The notes under the pieces are model-generated. The model was not told the DNA's origin. It saw only the letters and a program-made list of their open reading frames with translations, and made no database searches. DNA of 33,231 nt. Source: Brevirhabdus sp. (lineage in GTDB: Bacteria; Pseudomonadota; Alphaproteobacteria; Rhodobacterales; Rhodobacteraceae). Positions 26,854 through 33,231 of this stretch are shown in pieces. Made by a program: the position numbers and the translations under genes. The DNA lies in NCBI GenBank assembly GCA_024637315.1, contig JAGXFH010000002.1:1-33231 (forward strand). The letters are read 5' to 3'. Numbering within the stretch: position 1 is the stretch's first letter; each line of letters opens with the position of its first letter.

Positions 26854-27840
26854 TCAAAGGAAGCCGAGGTCCCTCATCAGATCGCCGATCTGCTTCTCTT
26901 GCGCCTCAAGGAACGCCTCGAACTCAGTGCCGGGTCGGTAGATGTTGACCAGTCCCATACGCGCCCGGACTTCTTCCCATTCAGGGGTTTCCATCATTTT
27001 TGCCAGCAGGTCCTGATAGGCGGTCAGCTGCTCTTCGGGCAGGTTCGGGGCGGCGAAGAACCCGCGCCAGTTCACGAATTGGGCGTCGATGCCCTGCTCG
27101 GCAAAGCTGGGGGCCGCATCATAGGCGGGTACACGCTCGGGCGAAGTCACACCAAGGATACGGATTTCGCCCTGTTCGGCTAGCGCCACAGCCTCGGAAA
27201 AGCCGGTGGAGAGCGCGTCGATTTCGCCGGACAACAGGCCCGCCATCGCTTCGCCGCCTGCGTCATAGCCGATGTAGTTGAAGGCAGTCGGGTCTTCTCC
27301 CGCGCCCTGCATGATGATCGCAGCCACCAGATGGTCCATACCACCCGGCACCGACCCGCCACCGACGGCGAAATCTTCCGGAGATTCCCGGTACATCGCC
27401 AGCGCCTCTTCCATCGAGTTGATGGGGCTGTCAGTCGTCACGACAAGCGCTGCGTAATCACCCACGGTGCCAGCGACAAGCGTCAGGTCCCGGAAGCTTT
27501 GCGCGATCTCACCGGTCAGCGCCCGGATCACGATGGGGGTCGAGTTCACCATCAGCGTGCCTTGGCTGCTTTTGGCGTTCTCGATCATGTGCGCGATTGC
27601 GACGCCGCCGCCGCCACCGGACATGTTCTCATAGGTCGCATTGCCGACCAGACCGGCGTTCATAAGCGCCTCGCCCGTGCCGCGCGCGGTGCCATCCCAG
27701 CCGCCACCGGCGCCACCGGGTATCAGGAAATGGACCGAGTCCATCATCTGATGTCCCTCGGCCTTGGCCATGCCAGACAGCGTGACGGTCGCGGTCGCCG
27801 CAGCGATAAGCGCACGGCGGCTCCATTTTAAGGTGTTCAT
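26854..27840 (-). CDS. tctC: Tripartite tricarboxylate transporter binding protein TctC
   Basis: 328-aa periplasmic binding protein of the TctC type. A signal peptide runs to AKA27; its SRRALI sequence gives it a twin-arginine look, though Sec export is also possible. The mature protein has the tricarboxylate-binding pattern FLIPGGAGGGWDGTARGTGEAL and YENMSGGGGGVAIAHM, closer to true citrate-binding TctC than to the many Bug-type homologues. GGGAGGA lies 8 bases before ATG 27840; the frame opens 14 codons earlier without better support. First gene of the operon, divergent from tctD-tctE. Confidence 0.93.
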   Translation of the reverse strand: MNTLKWSRRALIAAATATVTLSGMAKAEGHQMMDSVHFLIPGGAGGGWDGTARGTGEALMNAGLVGNATYENMSGGGGGVAIAHMIENAKSSQGTLMVNSTPIVIRALTGEIAQSFRDLTLVAGTVGDYAALVVTTDSPINSMEEALAMYRESPEDFAVGGGSVPGGMDHLVAAIIMQGAGEDPTAFNYIGYDAGGEAMAGLLSGEIDALSTGFSEAVALAEQGEIRILGVTSPERVPAYDAAPSFAEQGIDAQFVNWRGFFAAPNLPEEQLTAYQDLLAKMMETPEWEEVRARMGLVNIYRPGTEFEAFLEAQEKQIGDLMRDLGFL

Positions 27841-27968
27841 TAGGTCATCCTCCCATTTGACAGGCGGGCCTCTGCCGCCCATGCTCCCAGTCGATCACAC
27901 AAAGCTGACAGAACCCTGACACGGGCAGGGCCAAGCGGGCATGATGCAGGAGCGGGGGGATCAGTGCG
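27841..27968. promoter_or_regulatory. tctC/tctD divergent promoter region with a CTGACA repeat
   Basis: A 128-bp gap between the transporter operon and its regulator genes. CTGACA occurs at 27905-27910 and 27916-27921, 11 bases apart, the one-turn direct repeat that OmpR-type regulators bind. TTGACA also occurs at 27857-27862. TctD is the natural candidate to bind here. A short dyad GGCGGG/CCGCC lies in the tctC leader. No clear -10 box was found for either side. Confidence 0.45.
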
Positions 27969-28637
27969 GTGCGGTATCTTTTGGTTGAAGACAATATCGA
28001 GCTTTCCGAGGCCGTGATAAAGCGTCTGGCTTTGGACGGCCATGCGGTCGACCACGCGACAACCCTTGCCGAGGCCGAGGATTGCCTTGCCGCTGCCAGC
28101 TATGACCTGATCCTGCTGGACGTGATGCTACCCGACGGCGACGGGCGCGACTTTCTTGCCCGCAGCAGGGTACATCTTCAAACGCCTGTCATCGTGCTGA
28201 CCGCGCGCGCGCAGGTATCCGACCGAGTTGGCGCACTGGATCAGGGGGCAGACGACTACATCACCAAGCCGTTCGACTTCTCCGAGCTCGAAGCGCGCTG
28301 CAGGGCCGTTCTGCGGCGGCGCGGTGGCTCGGCGCGGAACGAGATCGCGCTTGGGCCGGTCATCTTCGACCCGCTTGCCGGGACATTGCGGCGCGGCGCC
28401 GAAACGGTGGAGCTGCGCAACCGCGAGATCCGTCTTCTGGAGGTGTTCGCACGACATCCCGGCCAGATCCTGTCGAAATCGCAGGTGATGGACCAGCTGT
28501 TTTCCTATGACACCGCGGTGACCGAGAACGCGATCGAAGTCTATGTTGGCCGCCTGCGCCGCAGGATCGACGGCATGGGCGTGCGTATCGAGACGGTGCG
28601 TGGCCTCGGCTACCGGATCGAGACTGGTGCGCCTTGA
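27969..28637 (+). CDS. tctD: OmpR-family response regulator TctD
   Basis: 222-aa response regulator. The receiver domain (1-115) has phosphoacceptor Asp51 (LILLDVMLPDGDG), the acidic cluster Glu7-Asp8, Thr78 and Lys100 (YITKPFD). The C-terminal winged-helix domain ends with TENAIEVYVGRLRRRIDG and IETVRGLGYRIE, typical of OmpR/PhoB proteins. Start is GTG 27969, after a G-rich ribosome binding site. It overlaps tctE by 4 bases. Divergent from tctCBA, so it most likely activates that operon when the tricarboxylate is present. Confidence 0.93.
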   Translation: MRYLLVEDNIELSEAVIKRLALDGHAVDHATTLAEAEDCLAAASYDLILLDVMLPDGDGRDFLARSRVHLQTPVIVLTARAQVSDRVGALDQGADDYITKPFDFSELEARCRAVLRRRGGSARNEIALGPVIFDPLAGTLRRGAETVELRNREIRLLEVFARHPGQILSKSQVMDQLFSYDTAVTENAIEVYVGRLRRRIDGMGVRIETVRGLGYRIETGAP

Positions 28638-30001
28638 ACGAAACGACCTCTATCGGGCAGCGGCTGACGCTGCTGCTGGCGGTGATGGCCGCACTCTTGT
28701 CAGTGCTCAGTTGGGGCATGGTGACGGGCCTTGCCCGGCAGGCTGCTGAACGCACCCAGGACAATGTGCTGGCCGCGTCGGCCACCACGATCGCCGAAAC
28801 GCTGCGCAGCGAACAGGGTGAGGTGCGACTGGAACTGCCTTATGCCGCCTTTGCAATGCTCGGCGCGATCAGCGAGGATCGGGTCTTTTACCGGGTCACT
28901 GCCGCAGACCGGATGCTGACGGGTTACCACGACCTCCCCCCGCCCGGCGGGGGCACCCAGGGCCAAGTGGTCTTCGACACCGGCGTATACAGCGGTGCCA
29001 CGATCCGCATGGCGTCCGTCACCCGGCTTGTGCTGGCCGGTGCAGAACCGGTGCCGGTAACGGTCACGGTCGCTCAGACCCGCGACGGCGTCGGCGCCAT
29101 TGCCTCGGACCTGTCGCGGCTTGCCGCGATCTTGTCGGTCGCCTTCTTCTTCGTCGCGGTCGCGCTTTCGGCCTTTGTCGCGCGGACCTCTCTCCGGCCG
29201 CTGCACAATATCGCCGACGCCGTCTCGCGGCGCGGACCCTCGGACTTGCGCCCGCTGCTGCGCGCAGCACCCGCCGATCTTGCGCCCCTTCTGTCCGCGC
29301 TCAACAGGCTGATGGATCGTCTTGGACAATCGATCCGCCGGTCCGAGGATTTCATCGCCGAGGCCGCACATCGCATCCGGACGCCGCTGGCCACGGTCCG
29401 TGCGCAGGCGGAGATTGCGCTGCGCTCGGTCGAGGACGAGGCCGAGAAACAGCGCTTGCGCCGGATCATTCGCGCGGTCGACGAAAGCTCCCGCTCGGCC
29501 GGGCAGCTTCTGGACCATGCGACCGTCGCCTATCGCGCCGAAGATCTCACGCGCGACCCTTTGGATCTGGCCGATCTCGCCATCCAGACCGCCGCCGCGA
29601 TGGAGCCGACCGCGGCGATGCGCGACATTCGCCTGCGCCTCGAGACGGTCCCGGCGCGGGTCACTGGCGACGCGGTGTTGCTCGACAACGCGCTCAGGAA
29701 CGTGCTCGACAACGCGATCAAGTATTCGCCCGAGGACACAACCATCACCCTTCGGGTCGCCCGGACAGGCACCGAGGCATACATCACGGTCACCGACGAG
29801 GGCCCCGGGCTTGGCGACGGGCCGGTCGAGTCGCTGACCGAACGCTTCCGGCGCGGCAGCAATACCGGGAGCATCGTCGGATCAGGTCTCGGCCTCACCA
29901 TCGCGGCGGATGTGCTCCGCGCCCACGGTGGGCGGCTGGAGTTGAAGTCCACTGAACACCGGAGGGGCGCATGCGTATCCCTGTTTTTGCCCTTGGCCTG
30001 A
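28634..30001 (+). CDS. tctE: Sensor histidine kinase TctE
   Basis: 455-aa membrane kinase. Helix 1 (about 12-34) and helix 2 (about 164-184) enclose a periplasmic sensor of some 130 residues. After a HAMP-like linker comes the H-box EDFIAEAAHRIRTPLATVRAQ with His246, then the N-box (LRNVLDNAIKYSPED), DEGPGLGDG and GSGLGLTIA for ATP binding. The start is TTG 28634 overlapping the tctD stop (TTGA). The pair TctD-TctE beside tctCBA is the known arrangement for citrate-responsive control. Its 3' end overlaps a periplasmic-protein gene by 31 bases. Confidence 0.92.
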   Translation: MNETTSIGQRLTLLLAVMAALLSVLSWGMVTGLARQAAERTQDNVLAASATTIAETLRSEQGEVRLELPYAAFAMLGAISEDRVFYRVTAADRMLTGYHDLPPPGGGTQGQVVFDTGVYSGATIRMASVTRLVLAGAEPVPVTVTVAQTRDGVGAIASDLSRLAAILSVAFFFVAVALSAFVARTSLRPLHNIADAVSRRGPSDLRPLLRAAPADLAPLLSALNRLMDRLGQSIRRSEDFIAEAAHRIRTPLATVRAQAEIALRSVEDEAEKQRLRRIIRAVDESSRSAGQLLDHATVAYRAEDLTRDPLDLADLAIQTAAAMEPTAAMRDIRLRLETVPARVTGDAVLLDNALRNVLDNAIKYSPEDTTITLRVARTGTEAYITVTDEGPGLGDGPVESLTERFRRGSNTGSIVGSGLGLTIAADVLRAHGGRLELKSTEHRRGACVSLFLPLA

Positions 30002-30999
30002 TCCTCTGGGCCCTCGGCCCTGCGACGGCCCTCGAGATCGAGGATCACCGCCTCTATCCGGGAACCGGCGATCGCATCCTGCGGATCGTGTCGACGACGG
30101 ATCTGGCCGTATTCGAGCCCTATATCCAGGCCTTCAGACGGGCGCAGCCGGGTGTCTCGATCGACTACAGCGTCGTGTCCTCGAGCGTGCTGCACCGCGC
30201 CATCCTTGGCGGCGCGCAGTTCGACCTTGCAGTATCCTCGGCAATGGATCTGCAGTTCCAGTTGGCCAATGACGGCTTCGCCCAGCGCTACAACTCGTCC
30301 GCGACCGAGGCGCTGCCGGACTGGGCCCGTTGGCGCGACCTGATCTTCGCCTTTACCACCGAGCCCGCCGTGGTCGTCATCAACAGCGCGCGCTTTGCCG
30401 GTCTTTCACTGCCCACTACCCGGCAAGAGCTGATCGCGATCCTGCGCGACAACCCCGACCGTTTCAGCGGCGCGGTGGGTACCTATGATGTTCGCGACAG
30501 TGGCCTGGGTTATCTCTTTGCCACGCAAGAGGACCGCTCGACCGATGCCTATTGGCGGCTCAACGAGGTGATGGGCCGTCTGGGGCCGCGCCTGTATTGC
30601 TGTTCCGCACAGATGATCGACGACGTCGCCGAAGGACGGCTCGCGCTGGCCTACAATGTGCTGGGCAGCTATGCCGCCGAGCGGCTGGCGCGGGATTCGG
30701 GCGGGCGGGTGCAGATTCTCAAGATGCAGGATTTCTCCAATGCGATGTTGCGCACGGCCTTCGTCCCTGCTTCCGCCCAAGAGACCGAGGCTGCGGGCGC
30801 TCTGATCGACATGCTGGCCACGCTGGCCCTGCGCGAGGCGCCGGGCGACTGGCCTCTGCCGCCCCTAAGCCAGGCCGGCGCGGGGCAGGCCATTGGCTTC
30901 GGACCGATCCGCCTGGGCCCTGCGCTGATGGTCTACCTCGATCCGCTCAACCGCCGCGCCTTCCTGACCGAGTGGGAAAACGCGATGGAGCAGCGCTAG
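29971..30999 (+). CDS. Periplasmic solute-binding protein linked to TctDE (candidate sensor partner)
   Basis: 342-aa protein with a signal peptide (hydrophobic to GPATA20) and an extracellular solute-binding fold of the iron/polyamine class: ILRIVSTTDLAVFEPYIQAFRRAQPGVSIDYSV, FDLAVSSAMDLQFQLANDG, and a later GRLALAYNVLGSY segment. A Cys210-Cys211 pair is unusual. GGAGG lies 5 bases before the ATG, inside the 3' end of tctE. No permease or ATPase gene follows, so it is unlikely to be a transport component. Co-expression with a two-component system suggests that it presents a ligand to TctE, as some periplasmic proteins do for other kinases. That role is inference. Confidence 0.85.
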   Translation: MRIPVFALGLILWALGPATALEIEDHRLYPGTGDRILRIVSTTDLAVFEPYIQAFRRAQPGVSIDYSVVSSSVLHRAILGGAQFDLAVSSAMDLQFQLANDGFAQRYNSSATEALPDWARWRDLIFAFTTEPAVVVINSARFAGLSLPTTRQELIAILRDNPDRFSGAVGTYDVRDSGLGYLFATQEDRSTDAYWRLNEVMGRLGPRLYCCSAQMIDDVAEGRLALAYNVLGSYAAERLARDSGGRVQILKMQDFSNAMLRTAFVPASAQETEAAGALIDMLATLALREAPGDWPLPPLSQAGAGQAIGFGPIRLGPALMVYLDPLNRRAFLTEWENAMEQR

Positions 31000-31147
31000 A
31001 GGTGCCGACAGTCGGATTCTGCATGGGCTACCCCAAGAGTTTGGTATTGCCTGATCTTTGCCAGGATCAACTCGCCTCGATCTGCTGCACCTCCACCAGT
31101 ATCGATTTGCCTGCCGGGGCACAAAGGAGCAAGGTTGAAACTTTTTG

Positions 31148-31161
31148 TTTGAGCGCTCAAA
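31148..31161. promoter_or_regulatory. Perfect palindrome upstream of the Rieske oxygenase, likely operator
   Basis: TTTGAGCGCTCAAA is a perfect 14-bp dyad 46 bases before the Rieske gene start, in a 207-bp gap. T/A pairs continue outside it after one mismatch. Its size and symmetry suit a TetR-type repressor. No regulator gene lies next to it in the window, so the binding protein is either beyond the right edge or elsewhere. The rest of 31000-31206 shows no gene. Confidence 0.55.
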
Positions 31162-31206
31162 AAAACTTCGATAAGGTCCCGGCAGCACCTCAGCCGGAGA
31201 GACCCC

Positions 31207-32415
31207 ATGCCCGCATCCGCCCCCCAAGCCCTGCCGAACGATCATGACCGCAAAGGTCTGCCAGCATGGGCCTATTTCAACGAAGAAATGCTGGAAATGG
31301 AGAAAGACCTGCTGTTCCGGTCGCATTGGCAACTGGTCTGCCATGTGAACGATGTGCCAGAAACGGGCGATTTCGTCACGCTTGATTGCGTCGGTGAACG
31401 GGCGCTGGTGATCCGGGGACAGGATGGTAAACTTCGGGGCTTCCACAATCTTTGCCGACACCGCGGATCGCGGGTGGTCGCCGCCGAACAGGGCAATTGC
31501 CGCAATTCCATCATCTGCCCGTTCCACGGCTGGGTCTACAACCTTGACGGTACGCTGCGCGGCGCGGCGCAGCCAGACAAGCTGCCGCCGCTCGATCCGG
31601 TCGCCTTCGGGCTCAAGCCGATAGACACGGACATCTGGCGCGGTCTCGTCTTCGTAAGGTTCTGCCCCGGTCCACAACCGGCGATGTCCGAGGTGCTTAA
31701 ACGCTTCGACGCCGAGCTTGCGCAATACGATCTGGACGGACTGCTGCCGGGCGGCGAAGGGTTCTATTCGGAACAGGCCGCGGTCAACTGGAAATGCGTG
31801 CGCGACGTGGACAACGAGGGCTACCACGTTCCCATGGCGCATCCCGGACTGGATGATCTGTTCGGCTCGAACTACTATGACGAGGTGTTTCAGGGCGGCG
31901 CATCGCGGTCGTTCTCGAAGTTCCGCGAAGGCCGCAACCGCCTATGGAGCGTACGTGCCTACACCTCCATCCTGAACCCACCCGAGGGGCTCGACGACGA
32001 ACACGGGCGGGCGTGGCTTTATATCGGGCTGTTTCCAAACTGCGTGCTTGGCATTTATCCCGATTGTGTGAAATTCTATCAGGAGTTTCCTGTCGCATAC
32101 GGTCAGACCATGCAACGCGGCACCACCTACAGGCTGGCGAACGAGGACCGCAGGATGCGGGCGGCGCGCTATCTGTCCAGTCGGATCGACGCGCTGACAT
32201 CGGAAGAAGATGAGCAACTGGTGCGATGGGTATGGGAATCGGCGTTTTCCAGCGGCTATGATGGGATGATCCTGTCCGACTTGGAAAACTGCGTGCGCAG
32301 TTACCACGATGAATTGCGCGGGCATTTCCCTGTTCTGGACGAAGAGGAACCGCCAAAGGGTCAGGTCGCGGCCCGCAACGCCGAGCTTCTTCGACAACGA
32401 GCCGCGGCCGAATGA
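31207..32415 (+). CDS. Rieske non-haem iron oxygenase alpha subunit
   Basis: 402-aa ring-hydroxylating-type oxygenase. The Rieske [2Fe-2S] ligands are Cys83-x-His85 (NLCRHRGSR) and Cys104-x2-His107 (IICPFHGWVYNLDG). The catalytic domain has His207 and His212 in NEGYHVPMAHPGL as mononuclear iron ligands, with an acidic third ligand expected in the C-terminal YDGMILSDLENC region. GGAGAG precedes the ATG by about 7 bases. The permease next door is of the polyamine/betaine kind, so the substrate may be a quaternary amine (demethylation, as with glycine betaine or stachydrine enzymes) rather than an aromatic ring. The reductase partner is not in the window. Confidence 0.9.
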   Translation: MPASAPQALPNDHDRKGLPAWAYFNEEMLEMEKDLLFRSHWQLVCHVNDVPETGDFVTLDCVGERALVIRGQDGKLRGFHNLCRHRGSRVVAAEQGNCRNSIICPFHGWVYNLDGTLRGAAQPDKLPPLDPVAFGLKPIDTDIWRGLVFVRFCPGPQPAMSEVLKRFDAELAQYDLDGLLPGGEGFYSEQAAVNWKCVRDVDNEGYHVPMAHPGLDDLFGSNYYDEVFQGGASRSFSKFREGRNRLWSVRAYTSILNPPEGLDDEHGRAWLYIGLFPNCVLGIYPDCVKFYQEFPVAYGQTMQRGTTYRLANEDRRMRAARYLSSRIDALTSEEDEQLVRWVWESAFSSGYDGMILSDLENCVRSYHDELRGHFPVLDEEEPPKGQVAARNAELLRQRAAAE

Positions 32416-32446
32416 CAGGCGTGTTGCGCGAAGGGCCACCCGCCTG

Positions 32447-33231
32447 ATGGCCACCTGGCTGGACACCGAGTCGAAACAGGGTCTGCGGCTGATCAGCCCG
32501 ACATTTGCCTATGTCATGGTGATGCTGGCCGCGCCCTTGTTGATGGTCATCGCCTTCAGCTTCTGGACACAGGACTACCTGACCATCGACACCACCCCAA
32601 CGCTGGACAATTACCGCGAGGCATGGGGCACACCAATCTATCAGGTGCTGATGTGGCGGTCGCTGAAAATCTCGCTGATCGTCACGGCGGTGACGGTTCT
32701 GCTGGCCTTTCCGGTTGCCTATTTCCTGTCCTTCAAGGTCAAGCGGCGCAAGGCGCTTTGGCTTTTTCTCATTACCGTGCCATTCTGGACCAGCTACCTG
32801 CTGCGGGTTTTCCTGTGGAAGGTGATCCTGGGCTATAATGGTGTTTTCAACTCTGCCCTGCTTGGGTTGGGGTTCATCGAGGAACCCCTGACCTTCCTGC
32901 TCTACAACCTCAACGCGGTGGTGATCACGCTGGCCCACGCCTGGGCGCCTTTCGCGATCCTGCCGATCTTCGTGGCGCTGGAAAAGATCGACCGCTCGCT
33001 GCTGGAGGCGGCGACCGACCTTGGCGACGGACCGGTGCGGCGGTTTTTCCGCATCACGCTGCCTCTGGCGATGCCCGGAATCGTTGCGGCGACCCTGATC
33101 GTGCTGATCCCCACCGTGGGCGATTTCATCACGCCGCGTTTGGTCGGCGGCACCGACGGCCTGATGATCGCCAACATGATCCAGATCCAGTTCGGCAAGG
33201 CCAACAACGCACCGCTCGGCGCCGCATTGGC
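32447..33231 (+). CDS. PotB-like ABC transporter permease (cut by the window edge)
   Basis: At least 261 residues before the sequence ends. First helix about residues 16-38 (FAYVMVMLAAPLLMVIAFSF), then the helices of the MetI fold and the EAA loop EAATDLGDGPVRRFFRITLPLAMPGI, all characteristic of spermidine/putrescine-type permeases. The GDFITPRLVGG motif is also typical of PotB relatives. It begins 31 bases after the Rieske gene, with only a weak GAAGGG upstream; a frame of eleven codons (32412-32447) bridges the gap and may couple translation. Its partner permease, ATPase and binding protein should lie to the right. Likely substrate: polyamine or betaine-like amine. Confidence 0.9.
   Translation, partial: MATWLDTESKQGLRLISPTFAYVMVMLAAPLLMVIAFSFWTQDYLTIDTTPTLDNYREAWGTPIYQVLMWRSLKISLIVTAVTVLLAFPVAYFLSFKVKRRKALWLFLITVPFWTSYLLRVFLWKVILGYNGVFNSALLGLGFIEEPLTFLLYNLNAVVITLAHAWAPFAILPIFVALEKIDRSLLEAATDLGDGPVRRFFRITLPLAMPGIVAATLIVLIPTVGDFITPRLVGGTDGLMIANMIQIQFGKANNAPLGAAL

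Noticed and set aside
31005-31015. CCGAC-A-GTCGG as a terminator after the binding-protein gene
   Set aside because: A one-base loop cannot form; only a three-bp stem remains and no T-tract follows.
32412-32447. Eleven-codon frame between the Rieske and permease genes as a leader peptide gene
   Set aside because: It starts inside the Rieske stop region without its own ribosome binding site; at most it helps translational coupling.

Overview
The window looks like a piece of an alphaproteobacterial genome, most probably Rhodobacterales (Rhodobacteraceae/Roseobacter-like). This is inferred from the high GC content, the glycerol ABC transporter set (GlpSTPQ-U-V with GlpK, GlpD and GlpR), the PhnW-PhnA-PhnY phosphonate pathway and the Rieske oxygenase beside a polyamine-type permease. 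I saw no rRNA, tRNA, CRISPR array, insertion sequence, prophage gene or replication gene. The region is a string of compact nutrient-scavenging operons, each with its own regulator.

Layout. (1) Positions 2-121 hold the 3' end of an unidentified gene, followed by a low-GC gap. (2) 355-5321: phnW-phnA-phnY on the minus strand with a divergent LysR regulator. Together they convert 2-aminoethylphosphonate to phosphonoacetaldehyde, phosphonoacetate, then acetate and phosphate. (3) 5242-9708: a GntR/UTRA regulator and a Gfo/Idh/MocA oxidoreductase (minus) diverge from an SsuD-like flavin monooxygenase, a YdhF-like aldo-keto reductase and a flavin reductase (plus). The gene set matches the sulfoquinovose monooxygenase (SmoC/SmoB/SmoA) pathway, and the Gfo/Idh protein is a candidate NAD-dependent sulfoquinovosidase. 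That assignment is inference. (4) 9709-10067: no complete gene; possible remnant of a TRAP-transporter gene.

(5) 10068-20476: a complete glycerol uptake and catabolism locus, glpD-S-T-P-Q-U-V-K on the minus strand with divergent glpR. GlpS and GlpT look like an asymmetric ATPase pair with one canonical and one degenerate ATP site. Hairpins flank the binding-protein gene glpV. (6) 20542-21459: an EamA-type transporter downstream of glpR. (7) 21714-27840: a minus-strand operon tctC-tctB-tctA, a class III CoA-transferase, a citryl-CoA-lyase-like protein and an AbrB-type membrane protein. It is divergent from a two-component system (tctD-tctE) whose kinase gene overlaps a third gene for a periplasmic binding protein. 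The arrangement suggests tricarboxylate uptake, CoA activation and retro-aldol cleavage without citrate lyase, controlled by a possible three-component sensor. (8) 31207 to the right edge: a Rieske oxygenase alpha subunit and a PotB-like permease running off the window, preceded by a perfect 14-bp palindrome that is a likely operator.

The most interesting points are the tricarboxylate/CoA-transferase/citryl-CoA-lyase module with its accessory sensor protein, and the sulfoquinovose-like monooxygenase cluster. Function calls rest on reading motifs and gene order only; no database search was run.
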